Below, one piece after another: positions 17,455-24,940 of a stretch of 64,000 nucleotides of DNA (position 1 is its first letter; the number at the start of each line of letters is the position of its first letter). Under the pieces are notes generated by a model. It did no database searches. It was not told where the DNA came from and saw nothing but the letters and a program-made list of their open reading frames with translations. The DNA is from Acidobacteriota bacterium (lineage in GTDB: Bacteria > Acidobacteriota > Blastocatellia > Pyrinomonadales > Pyrinomonadaceae), in NCBI GenBank assembly GCA_020199775.1, contig JAIVJZ010000006.1, positions 124,001 through 188,000 on the forward strand, read 5' to 3'. Both the position numbers and the translations under genes were made by a program.

Positions 17455-18393
17455 TCAGGGTTTCTTCGGCGTGCCGTGGCCGACGGTCGCGCCGGTGCGC
17501 GAAGAGGTTTGCGGCAGCGGCGGCGCGGGGATGATCATGCCGTCGCGGATCATCAGGTCGTCTGCCGTGCCGAGCGTGTTGTCTTTGCCCGGCAGACGCA
17601 ACTTGTAGTTGGTGAAGGAGAGGGCTTCGCCCGCCACGTCACCGCCGATGGAGGTGCGTAGCGCGATGGGGCGGATCGGCATGTTGGCGGCGGCGCGCGG
17701 CGCGCTCGTCTTCGCCGTTGCCGGCGGCAGCGCGGCGATGGCCGACTGCGGCTCGTAAGCCTCCGAACGCATCGAGGCCATCAGGCGCGCGACGGAGCCG
17801 TCCGGGTCGGGCAGTTTTTGTAAATCTTCGGCGGTCGCCGGGAACGAGTTGAAGCGCGCGCGATACTCGTAGAGCACTTTGATCGCCTCGTAGCCCTCGA
17901 CGTTCTTCGCCGCCTCGATGCCGCGCTCGCGCTGGCGGAGGCGTTCGGGGATCGTCAGACCGATGAGGACTGTCAACCCGACGGCCAATACGACCGACAG
18001 TTTGAAACCCGCGTCGGCCAGCCGGAATCCCGTGAAGCGCGACGGCTCGCGGACGATTCCGGCCGACACGCGCGCGCTCGCCCAGATGACGGCGAAAGAG
18101 AGCGGCAGCGCGAGCCATTTCAGACGCCACGCGGCCGTCTCCCCGGCGGCGACGATGTTCCAGAAGTCGAATGCGACGGGCTTCTGCTCGAAGAGCGCGA
18201 GCAGCGTATTGACGAGAAAGACGACGCCGAGCAACGCGCTGCTCGCGCCGACGGCGAGCGCGCTCAGGTAAGAGGGGAGTTCCTTTTCAGGACGCGCCAG
18301 CGGCGGGCCGACGGCGTGTGCGCCGCAAGCCTCGCAGGCCGACATGAGCAGATCGGCGTCCGTCTTCGCGCCGCAGCAGGGACAAATGTTCAA
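17455..18393 (-). CDS. Zinc-ribbon membrane protein of unknown function
   Basis: 312 residues when started at the TTG at 18393, which puts the zinc ribbon (CPCCGAKTDADLLMSACEACG) at the very N-terminus and has GAGG 9 nt upstream; the track's version adds 30 residues without family sense. About four transmembrane helices follow (LSALAVGASSALLGVVFLVN, LALPLSFAVIWASAR, KLSVVLAVGLTVLIGL and a weaker one). The C-terminal half is soluble, with EAIKVLYEYRARFNSFPATAEDLQ resembling the helical part of type II secretion pilin-like (GspG-like) proteins and a KDNTLGTADDLMI segment also seen in such pseudopilin tails. Probably cotranscribed with the DUF3592-like gene. Confidence 0.65.
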   Translation of the reverse strand: MNICPCCGAKTDADLLMSACEACGAHAVGPPLARPEKELPSYLSALAVGASSALLGVVFLVNTLLALFEQKPVAFDFWNIVAAGETAAWRLKWLALPLSFAVIWASARVSAGIVREPSRFTGFRLADAGFKLSVVLAVGLTVLIGLTIPERLRQRERGIEAAKNVEGYEAIKVLYEYRARFNSFPATAEDLQKLPDPDGSVARLMASMRSEAYEPQSAIAALPPATAKTSAPRAAANMPIRPIALRTSIGGDVAGEALSFTNYKLRLPGKDNTLGTADDLMIRDGMIIPAPPLPQTSSRTGATVGHGTPKKP

Positions 18394-18510
18394 TGTGGGA
18401 GACCTCAAGTTTATAAGATAACGCGACCGAATAAACGGGAACCGATCAGATAACACGGGAACGGCCGAAATCATTCCGGTCATTAGAGCCGAAGTCGTTC
18501 CGGCCAGATA

Positions 18511-19254
18511 CTAATGCGACGCGGGCGCTTCGTTGGCGATCTTCGCGGCGGGCGAGTTTTCTTTGGCCGGTTCGCCGCCTTCGGACGCGCGCCCGGTCTT
18601 AGATGCATCTTTCGCCGCTTGCGCTGTCGCCATGTCGGCGCGCCACACCTCGCGCCACGTGTGATACATGCGATGCGCAAACGTCCAGTAAGAGCCGACG
18701 GCGAGAATCCAGAGCACGGCGGGCATCCGGTTGGCGAAATAGTTGGTCGAGCCGGGATGGGTTGACAACCCGCCGATGATCAAGAGTACCACACGTTCCG
18801 GCCGCCGCAGGAAGCCCACGTCGCACTTCTCGATCAGGCTTTCGGCGCGCGCGCTCGCGTAAGAGACCATCACCGAACCCATCATCGCCGCGCCCGCGAG
18901 GAACACGTTCAGAGTCGAATGAAACTCCGTGTCGCGCGCGTAGAAAACCATCAGCCCGACGAAGACGACCATGTCGGAGAGCCGGTCGAGCGACGAATCG
19001 AGAAAACCGCCGAAGCGCGTCACCCGCCCGGAGAGCCGCGCGACCTGCCCGTCGAGCATGTCAAATAGATTGGCGACGATGAGGATGACCCCCGCCCAGA
19101 AGAAATGGCCGAGGCCGAACAGCAGACCGGAGAGCACGTTGATGCCGACGCCGATCACGGTCAGCACGTTCGGGTTGATGCGCCCATAGGCCAGCCAGCG
19201 CACCATCCCGCTGATGATTCGCTGCGCCCCGCGCCCGATGCTCGCCCCGAACAA
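18511..19254 (-). CDS. CDP-alcohol phosphatidyltransferase family protein
   Basis: Integral membrane enzyme transferring a phosphatidyl or phospho-inositol group from a CDP-alcohol. The signature D-G-x2-A-R-x8-G-x3-D-x3-D is fully present in LFDMLDGQVARLSGRVTRFG plus GFLDSSLDRLSD. Six or so hydrophobic segments are visible. It is 247 residues with a polar Lys/Ala/Glu C-terminal tail of about 35 residues. The start is a TTG with GGAAAG nearby. No neighbouring lipid gene identifies the acceptor; phosphatidylglycerol-phosphate, inositol-phosphate and other products are all possible. Confidence 0.87.
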   Translation of the reverse strand: MFGASIGRGAQRIISGMVRWLAYGRINPNVLTVIGVGINVLSGLLFGLGHFFWAGVILIVANLFDMLDGQVARLSGRVTRFGGFLDSSLDRLSDMVVFVGLMVFYARDTEFHSTLNVFLAGAAMMGSVMVSYASARAESLIEKCDVGFLRRPERVVLLIIGGLSTHPGSTNYFANRMPAVLWILAVGSYWTFAHRMYHTWREVWRADMATAQAAKDASKTGRASEGGEPAKENSPAAKIANEAPASH

Positions 19255-19471
19255 CTTCTTTCCAGCCTTTCTTCTAAAACACCGACCGGAGGCGATTTAA
19301 CGCACTTGCCCCCGAAATAAACAGTGCATGATAGGGATGCGCGTCAGGGTCTGTCAAGAAAAGTAAGGAGGTCGCCCGCGCATTGAAGCGTACGCGCTTT
19401 GGCTTTCACCTCCGGCGTTTTGTGGGATGTGGGTTTAACGGGTTAAGAAATGAACTTCGACACTTTTACCT

Positions 19472-19711
19472 TTAAGCATAGAGCAGTTCGCCGCTCGCGT
19501 AATATTCCAAATATCCGCACGTTTTGCAGCGCAACACTTTATTAACTGTTCTCATCTGCCGGCCCGCAAAACCCGAAAGGAAGGAATCTGGTTCGGGCGC
19601 TCCCTCGATCCAGAAAGGTTGACGCTGAACGCCGGCGCTCAACGTGTCGAGCACAAAGCCCTGTTCGGTTTCCCCTTTGCACTTGAGGCAGGAATTGTTT
19701 ACTTCGACCAT
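19472..19711 (-). CDS. Small zinc-ribbon protein
   Basis: 79 residues. Two CxxC knuckles (CLKCKGE near the start, LRCKTCGYLEYYA near the end) frame a short beta domain (GFVLDTLSAGVQRQPFWIEG), typical of small nucleic-acid-binding zinc ribbons of unknown function. It lies just downstream of greA on the same strand (46 nt), so may share its transcript. Confidence 0.7.
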   Translation of the reverse strand: MVEVNNSCLKCKGETEQGFVLDTLSAGVQRQPFWIEGAPEPDSFLSGFAGRQMRTVNKVLRCKTCGYLEYYASGELLYA

Positions 19712-19757
19712 AAATTATGACTCCTCTCGGATGAGATTCACTTATACAAACGTCGCC

Positions 19758-20276
19758 CTACTCATCCGACTCGCCTGCTGACTCGCCCGCGCCGGTCTCC
19801 TTCGCTTTCAACTCGTCGTGCAGGGTGGTGAGGCGGCGAATCTCGAAAGAGCGCGCGCCGTTGGGAGTATGCACCTTCACTTCGTCGCCCTCTTCGCGCC
19901 CCATGAGGCTTCTGCCGACGGGCGAGGTGGTCGAGATGAGTCCGGCCTGCGGGTCGCTCTCTTCGGGCGTGACGAGGCGGTAGGTGACTTCTTCGTCGCG
20001 CTCGGCGTCGTAGAGCAGGAGCGTCGAGCCGTAGGCCGCTTTGTCGTGCGGCACTTTGGTGACATCGATGGAAGAGATTTCGCGGATACGCTGGCGCAGT
20101 TGGCCGATGCGCGCCTGAACGAACTGTTGACGCGCGAGCGCGGCGTGATATTCGGCGTTCTCGCGCAGGTCGCCCCACTCTTTCGCGGTCTTGATCTGCT
20201 TCGGCAGGTGGACGCGCAGTTCGGTGTCGAGTTCGTCGAGTTCCGCTTGCAGGCGGTCTTTTACGTTTTGTGTCAC
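19758..20276 (-). CDS. greA: Transcription elongation factor GreA
   Basis: Rescues backtracked RNA polymerase by stimulating transcript cleavage. The N-terminal coiled coil carries the expected pair of acidic residues at its tip (ELDTELRVHLPKQIKTAKEW, then DLRENAEYHAA), followed by the C-terminal FKBP-like globular domain with SPVGRSLMGREEGDEV. 172 residues, slightly longer than average, with a Glu/Ser-rich tail. The long coiled coil and DLRENAEY favour GreA over GreB. A heptamer inverted repeat lies just upstream of its start. Confidence 0.93.
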   Translation of the reverse strand: MTQNVKDRLQAELDELDTELRVHLPKQIKTAKEWGDLRENAEYHAALARQQFVQARIGQLRQRIREISSIDVTKVPHDKAAYGSTLLLYDAERDEEVTYRLVTPEESDPQAGLISTTSPVGRSLMGREEGDEVKVHTPNGARSFEIRRLTTLHDELKAKETGAGESAGESDE

Positions 20277-20310
20277 TGTGCGGTTCGCTCCGTTTTTCAG
20301 AATATAGACA

Positions 20311-20412
20311 AAGTAAGGGTAAGGGGAAAAGGGTAAAGGGTAAAGGTTGAAAACACGTCGCCATCGACGCCCGTCTTCTGTTGCCTTTTACCTTTACCCC
20401 TTATCTTTCCCC
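20311..20412. repeat. Heptamer inverted repeat, GGGTAAA family
   Basis: Left arm GTAAGGG TAAGGGG AAAAGGG TAAAGGG TAAAGG (20311-20346) and right arm CCTTTTA CCTTTAC CCCTTAT CTTTCCCC (20384-20412) are largely complementary and both have a 7-bp period. It lies between pfkA and greA. Confidence 0.8.
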
Positions 20413-20421
20413 GAGACTTCT

Positions 20422-21546
20422 TCAGCAACTGGCCTTGCCGTGGTGTTCGGCCTCGTCAATCGCGCCGAAGGAGACGCCGATGTCGCGCGCCGTGCGGATC
20501 AGTTGGCTGTCGAGGGCGACGGTCTTGACGTTGGCGATGGCCTTCGCGAGCGGGACGGTGATGATGTCCGCCGAGTGCAGCGCGACCATCTTGCCCCTCT
20601 CGCCGCGCATCAGGGCGCGCACGGCGCACGAGCCGTAGTTGGTGGCGAGCATGCGGTCGAAGGCGTTCGGCGTGCCGCCGCGCTGGAGGTGCCCGAGCAC
20701 GACGCAACGCGTCTCTTTGCCGGTGAGGCGTTCGAGTTCGCGCGCGACGTGATGGCCGACGCCGCCGAGGCGCGGGGCATGCTCGCGGTCGCCCGCGTCC
20801 TGATAAATTTCCAAGCCGCCCGCCTCGCGCGCGCCTTCGGCCGCGACGATGATGCTGAACTGCGAATCGCAACGCTCGCGCTCCTCGATCTTCTGCGCCA
20901 CCGCTTTGAGCGAAAAGGGAATTTCGGGGATGAGGATCACGTCCGCGCCGCCCGCGATGCCCGAGTGCAGCGCGATCCAGCCCGTGTGCCGCCCCATCAC
21001 TTCGAGGATCATCACGCGGTCGTGCGAGGCGGCGGTCGTGTGCAGGCGATCAAGCGCCTCGGTCGCGATGTCGAGCGCGGTGACGAAGCCGAAGGTCAAT
21101 TCGGTGCAGGCCAGATCGTTGTCGATCGTCTTCGGCACGCCGACGACCGGCACGCCCAACTTATCGAACTCCGCGGCGATCCCCAGCGTGCCCTCGCCGC
21201 CGAGCACGATGAGGGCGTCGATGCCGAGCCGCCGGAGGTTGTCGGTCGCCTCGCGGTAGACGTGCTCCGGCTTGATGTCGCCGCCGTCCGCGCCGCCGCG
21301 CTCGACGAAATGGCCGCGGTTACGCGTGCCGAGGATCGTGCCGCCGCGCGGCAGCAGGCCGCGCACGTCCGCGGGCTTCAACTCGCGCGCGTGCGGCTCG
21401 CCGAGCAAACCTTCAAAACTATCTTCTATCCCGATGACACGCAGGTTGTACTCCGTCACGGCGGTCTTCACCACCGCGCGAATCACCGCGTTCAACCCCG
21501 GCGCGTCGCCGCCGCCCGTCACCAGCCCGATTGTTCGTATTGTCAT
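20422..21546 (-). CDS. pfkA: 6-phosphofructokinase
   Basis: Phosphorylates fructose-6-phosphate, the committed step of glycolysis. N-terminal VTGGGDAPGLNAVIR; phosphoryl-donor loop GGEGTLG; substrate loop VPKTIDNDLACTE; MGRHTGW; and the C-terminal GHLQRGGTPNAFDR. Using E. coli numbering, the donor site keeps Gly104 (ATP type) while position 124 is Lys (PKTIDND, common in PPi-type enzymes). This mixed pattern is shared with the ATP-using actinobacterial-type PFKs. The start is the ATG at 21546 (MTIRTIGL), which avoids six residues coded by the adjacent heptamer repeat. Confidence 0.93.
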   Translation of the reverse strand: MTIRTIGLVTGGGDAPGLNAVIRAVVKTAVTEYNLRVIGIEDSFEGLLGEPHARELKPADVRGLLPRGGTILGTRNRGHFVERGGADGGDIKPEHVYREATDNLRRLGIDALIVLGGEGTLGIAAEFDKLGVPVVGVPKTIDNDLACTELTFGFVTALDIATEALDRLHTTAASHDRVMILEVMGRHTGWIALHSGIAGGADVILIPEIPFSLKAVAQKIEERERCDSQFSIIVAAEGAREAGGLEIYQDAGDREHAPRLGGVGHHVARELERLTGKETRCVVLGHLQRGGTPNAFDRMLATNYGSCAVRALMRGERGKMVALHSADIITVPLAKAIANVKTVALDSQLIRTARDIGVSFGAIDEAEHHGKASC

Positions 21547-21550
21547 AAAA

Positions 21551-21626
21551 GTTTCAGGTTTCAAGTTTCAAGTTTCAAGTCTGAAAGGTCTTCGAGTTTT
21601 AACCTGAAACTTGAAACTTGAAACCT
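21551..21626. repeat. Heptamer inverted repeat, TGAAACT family
   Basis: Left arm GTTTCAGGTTTCAAGTTTCA... (21551-21579) and right arm AACCTGAAACTTGAAACTTG... (from about 21600) are near-perfect complements with a strict 7-bp word. The element is squeezed between the GrdB-like stop codon and the pfkA start. Confidence 0.85.
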
Positions 21627-22359
21627 ACTTGGCTTTGACCGAAGGCGGGTCGTACTGCTCGCCGTAGTCGGCGTATTCGCGCGTGACGACCTCGCCGGGG
21701 CGCGTGTTCTCCGAGAGCAGGGAGAGCGCGTCGGCGAGCACCTGCCGTTGGAGCGCGCGCATGCCTGGGCGGCCCAGGCTGTTGCCGACACGGAAGCCCT
21801 TCGGGTAGAGCGCGCGCGGCGGGCGCATCTGCGCCGAGACCTCCGGGCTGACCGTGATGAGCACTGTCGGGATGCCGCGCATTTCGATCTCACGTTGAAC
21901 CGCCACGACCGTGCGGTGACAGACGTTCGGTCAACCGCCCGTCAGGATAACGGCGTCGGCGCGGCTGCCTTTATCGATCTCGTTGGCGATCTCCGGCGCA
22001 GTCCCTTCGTACATCGCCTTGAGTTGCATGGTGTAGCCCATGTAGCCGACGTGCTTGCGCGCGAGCCCGCCGATCACTTTGTCGGCTTCGAGTTCGCGCA
22101 GCGCGTCGAGCGGGAAGACGACGTTGATGTCGGCGTCGGCGTCCGTGTGGTCGTAGTGATGATGCGTCACCATCAACTGCGCGGTGTCCGTGTCGGGCGG
22201 GATGATGCGGAAGCCGAGGTCGCCCATCTCGTCCGCGATGTTGAAAGGCTCCTGATCGCGCAGGTGGACGCCCGCCGCCGTCACGATGGCGATGTTACTC
22301 TTCGCCAGTTCGCGCTCGAACGGCGTGAAGGGGACGCACTTTCTTGCCAGCGTAGTCAT
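21625..22359 (-). CDS. GrdB-like selenoprotein (glycine/sarcosine/betaine reductase B family), UGA read as Sec
   Basis: The ORF track shows two ORFs (21625-21906 and 21931-22368) that are in the same frame and separated only by a TGA at 21931-21933. Read through, the joint is AVILTGG-U-PNVCHRTVVA, inside a block that matches the Sec site of GrdB/PrdB proteins, where Sec follows a short hydrophobic strand. Flanking conserved features are VTHHHYDHTDADADINVVFP on the N side and RGIPTVLITVSPEVSAQM on the C side. The product is about 244 residues with Sec near position 143, far shorter than clostridial GrdB (about 430). A candidate SECIS stem lies just after the UGA. The reductase partners GrdA/GrdC/GrdD are absent from the window, so glycine reduction is not implied. 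The next gene upstream is a Sec-peroxiredoxin. The start is the ATG at 22359; TTG at 22368 is an alternative. Confidence 0.85.
21899..21917 (-). promoter_or_regulatory. Candidate bacterial SECIS hairpin for the GrdB-like gene
   Basis: On the minus strand, 13 nt after the UGA, ACCGC pairs with GCGGT around a 9-nt loop ACGGTCGTG that contains the GGU often found in bacterial SECIS apical loops. The distance fits the E. coli-type requirement. Identified by eye only. Confidence 0.45.
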
Positions 22360-22368
22360 AACGTTCAA

Positions 22369-22442
22369 GAGGTGAGAGGTCAGAGGTTAGTAGGAATCAG
22401 TTTTTGTCTTTCACCGATCTCCGGCCTCTGACCTCTGCTTTT
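22369..22442. repeat. Heptamer inverted repeat, GAGGTCA family
   Basis: Left arm GAGGTGA GAGGTCA GAGGTTA, right arm GGCCTCT GACCTCT GC; AGAGGTCAGAGG and CCTCTGACCTCT are exact complements. It separates the two selenoprotein genes and would be transcribed with them. Confidence 0.75.
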
Positions 22443-22906
22443 CACAGGTTGCGCAGCGCGTCGAACAAGACTTCGTTGTCGGGCTGATCCGAGATGTCGT
22501 GAATATCCTTGTAAGCGATCTTGCCTTCCTTATCCACGATGAAGATGGCGCGTTCGGAGATTCCATCTGACGCGCGGTATGCGCCGAAGGCCCGCGCCAC
22601 TTCGCCCTTCGGCTCGAAGTCGCTCAATAAATCATAGGACAGTCCGCCGAGCGATTTCGCCCAGGCGGTGTTACACGGGACGCTGTCAACTGAAATGCCC
22701 AGAACCTGAGCATCATAGCCTTTGAAGCGTTCGAGGTCTGCTTCATAGGCCGGCATCTGCGCCGTTCAGACCGGCGTCCACGCGAGCGGGTAAAACGCGA
22801 TCACGACATTGTTCTTGCCGCGGAAATCCGAGAGCTTCACCTTCTTGCCTTTTTCGAGGCTCGAACCAAGCTCGAAGTCCGGGGCTAAATCTCCCACTTC
22901 AGGCAT
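22442..22906 (-). CDS. Selenocysteine peroxiredoxin (BCP/AhpE-like), UGA read as Sec
   Basis: The track starts this ORF at an internal Met (22756). Upstream, the frame continues across a single TGA (22766-22768) to an ATG at 22906 preceded by AAGGAGG at 11 nt. The N-terminal part is [13 protein letters not shown] ... [29 protein letters not shown]. The Sec sits exactly where peroxiredoxins have the peroxidatic Cys (PxxxTxxC). The rest ([25 protein letters not shown]-like [19 protein letters not shown]) is standard. 154 residues, Sec47, one later Cys that could resolve. It reduces peroxides with a thiol donor in the cytoplasm. It is probably first gene of a Prx-GrdB-like transcript. Confidence 0.9.
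22723..22745 (-). promoter_or_regulatory. Candidate bacterial SECIS hairpin for the Sec-peroxiredoxin
   Basis: On the minus strand, 20 nt after the UGA, TGAAGC pairs with GCTTCA (6 bp) around the 11-nt loop AGACCTCGAAC. Position is right, but the loop lacks an obvious GGU, so this is tentative. A shorter stem CGGC/GCCG lies nearer the UGA. Confidence 0.35.
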
Positions 22907-23100
22907 CTTGAAATAACCCTCCTTTTAGAGTTGCCGGAAAACTAAATTGTTGCTGTGCTGTTAAAGCTGCGCATTAGACTACATGCAAAAGCCGGTCGAT
23001 TCAAGCACCCGCGCCTTCTGATTTTGTCACCTGAATGTGGCGCGGGCGTGCTTTACAAACGTGGCCGGGAAAGGGCAAAGTCATTGCCGATTCAGCAGCC

Positions 23101-24276
23101 ATGAAAACAACAACCATCACCGTCTCGCGCAAAGGCGCGGAGCGCGCCCGCGCCGGCCACCTCTGGATTTATCGCAGCGACCTCATCGACGCCGGGGGGG
23201 GCGTCGCGGCGGCGGGCGCGCCCGTCCACGTCCGCGACGAGCGCGGCCGCTTCGTCGGCTCGGCGCTCTACAGCGACCGCTCGCAGATCGCCCTGCGCCT
23301 TCTGACGTGGCGCGAAGAGCCGATTGACCGCGACTGGTGGCGCGAACGCCTGCGCGGGGCAATCGCCCGCCGCGCCGGGCTCGAACGAGAGGCCGACGCC
23401 TTTCGCCTCGTCTACGCCGAAGGCGACGCGCTGCCCTCGCTCATCGTTGATCGCTACGCCGACGTGCTCGTCCTCCAGACGCTCTCGCAAGGTACTGACG
23501 CGATCAAGAGCACGCTCGTCGAACTGCTCGTCGAACTGCTCGCGCCCCGTGCCGTCATCGAACGCAACGACGTGCGCGTCCGCGCGCTCGAAGGCTTGCC
23601 GCTCGTGTCGGGCGTCGTCTACGGCGACGCGCCCGAAGAGATGGAGGTCGTGCAGCACGGCACGCGCTTCCGCGTCGCGCCGCTCGGCGGGCAGAAGACC
23701 GGCGCGTTCCTCGACCAGCGCGAGAATCATCTCGCCGCCCGCCGCCTCGCGCGCGGTCGCGCCCTCGACTGTTTCACCTTCAACGGCGCGTTCGCGCTCC
23801 ACATGGCCGCCGCGTGCGAGAGCGTCCTCGGCCTCGACATCTCCGCCGACGCGGTCGCCGCCTCGCGACGCAACGCGGAATTGAACAACTTCTCGAACGT
23901 CGAGTTTCGCGAGGCCAACGTCTTCGACGCCCTGCGCGAGATGCAGGACGCGAACGAACGCTTCGACACCATCGTCCTCGACCCGCCCGCCTTCGCCAAA
24001 AACCGCGCCAGCGTCCGCGCCGCCGCGCGCGGCTACAAAGAGATCAACCTGCGCGCCCTGAAACTACTCAACCCCGGCGGCACACTCATCACCTGCACCT
24101 GCTCCTACCACATGACCGAGCCGCAATTCCACGAAGTGATCGCGGAAGCGGCGGCGGACGCGCGCCGCCGCTTGCAGATCGTGGAGAAACGCATCCAGTC
24201 GAGCGACCATCCCGTCCTCGTCGGCGTTCCCGAAACGCTCTATCTGAAATGCGTTATCGCCCGCGCGGTCGATTGA
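23101..24276 (+). CDS. RlmI-type class I SAM-dependent rRNA methyltransferase
   Basis: 391 residues. The N-terminal PUA-like RNA-binding domain (RAGHLWIYRSDLID) is followed by a small middle domain and a Rossmann methyltransferase: KTGAFLDQRENH, ALDCFTFNGAFALHMA (SAM loop), VLGLDISADAV, and the catalytic-region TIVLDPPAFAK, with GGTLITCTCSYHM near the end. This is the architecture of RlmI, the 23S rRNA m5C1962 methyltransferase. The start is the ATG at 23101, directly before the PUA domain; the ORF-track extension is not family-like. An 8-G run occurs early in the gene (around 23191). It stands alone between the selenoprotein genes and a small secreted protein. Confidence 0.88.
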   Translation: MKTTTITVSRKGAERARAGHLWIYRSDLIDAGGGVAAAGAPVHVRDERGRFVGSALYSDRSQIALRLLTWREEPIDRDWWRERLRGAIARRAGLEREADAFRLVYAEGDALPSLIVDRYADVLVLQTLSQGTDAIKSTLVELLVELLAPRAVIERNDVRVRALEGLPLVSGVVYGDAPEEMEVVQHGTRFRVAPLGGQKTGAFLDQRENHLAARRLARGRALDCFTFNGAFALHMAAACESVLGLDISADAVAASRRNAELNNFSNVEFREANVFDALREMQDANERFDTIVLDPPAFAKNRASVRAAARGYKEINLRALKLLNPGGTLITCTCSYHMTEPQFHEVIAEAAADARRRLQIVEKRIQSSDHPVLVGVPETLYLKCVIARAVD

Positions 24277-24459
24277 AATTTCGACCGGGGATGGTCTCAC
24301 ACCGCCCGGCTGCCGCAAATATGTTTCAGGTGTCGTAACAACTTGAAGCGATAAAAACTCTTTCCCGCGTTTCGCGCGGGCGTTCGGCGGCCTGCGGCCT
24401 GCGGCGCGCGGATTGCTTTGTCCGACTTCGGAGATTTGATCTCCGCGAGGGGAAAAAGT

Positions 24460-24876
24460 ATGTCTAAGAAAATTCTGTCATCAATGCTTATCGCTCTGCT
24501 GATTAATATGTTCATGGTGGTGATGCCCGTGCGGGCTGGCGCGCAGGTGGTCGAACAGACTCGCAACGTCGAGCGGGTGAAAGAGAATGTTCGTAAGCTC
24601 GGGATCGGCGAGGCCGCGCGCCTTGAGTTGAAGCTGTGGGACGGGAGGAAGCTGAAGGGCTATCTGCGCGAAGCGGGGGAGGACGACTTTACCGTCGCGG
24701 ACGTGAATACCGGCGGGGCGACGACGCTAGCCTACGCGCAGGTCAAAGGGGTCAAAGGCAGCAACCGTTCGGACGCCGCTCAGGTCGGGCTGACGCTTGC
24801 CAAAGGCGCGGCGATAGTCGGGGCAATCGCCATCGGCTTCACGCTTCTGATGTTGGTTACAATCCCGAAAACCTAG
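24460..24876 (+). CDS. Small exported/membrane protein with Sm-like fold
   Basis: 138 residues. N-terminal signal or anchor (ILSSMLIALLINMFMVVMPV, then GAQ), a soluble middle part (ARLELKLWDGRKLKGYLREA ... FTVADVNTGGATTLAYAQVKGVKG) that has the look of an LSm/SH3-like small beta barrel, and a C-terminal transmembrane helix (AIVGAIAIGFTLLMLVTI). The start is the ATG at 24460 with GAGGGG at about 9 nt. No function recognised; Sm-like envelope proteins of this size are common in related soil bacteria. Confidence 0.7.
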   Translation: MSKKILSSMLIALLINMFMVVMPVRAGAQVVEQTRNVERVKENVRKLGIGEAARLELKLWDGRKLKGYLREAGEDDFTVADVNTGGATTLAYAQVKGVKGSNRSDAAQVGLTLAKGAAIVGAIAIGFTLLMLVTIPKT

Positions 24877-24940
24877 TCGTCTCACCCGCCCGTTGTCGGC
24901 GGTGTCGGGACGCGCGTGCGGCGCGGCCGGTTGTTCGGCG

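Noticed and set aside
23191-23198. Run of eight G in the rRNA methyltransferase gene as a phase-variable switch
   Set aside because: A single run in a housekeeping-type gene in GC-rich DNA; frame is intact, and no other contingency-locus features are seen.
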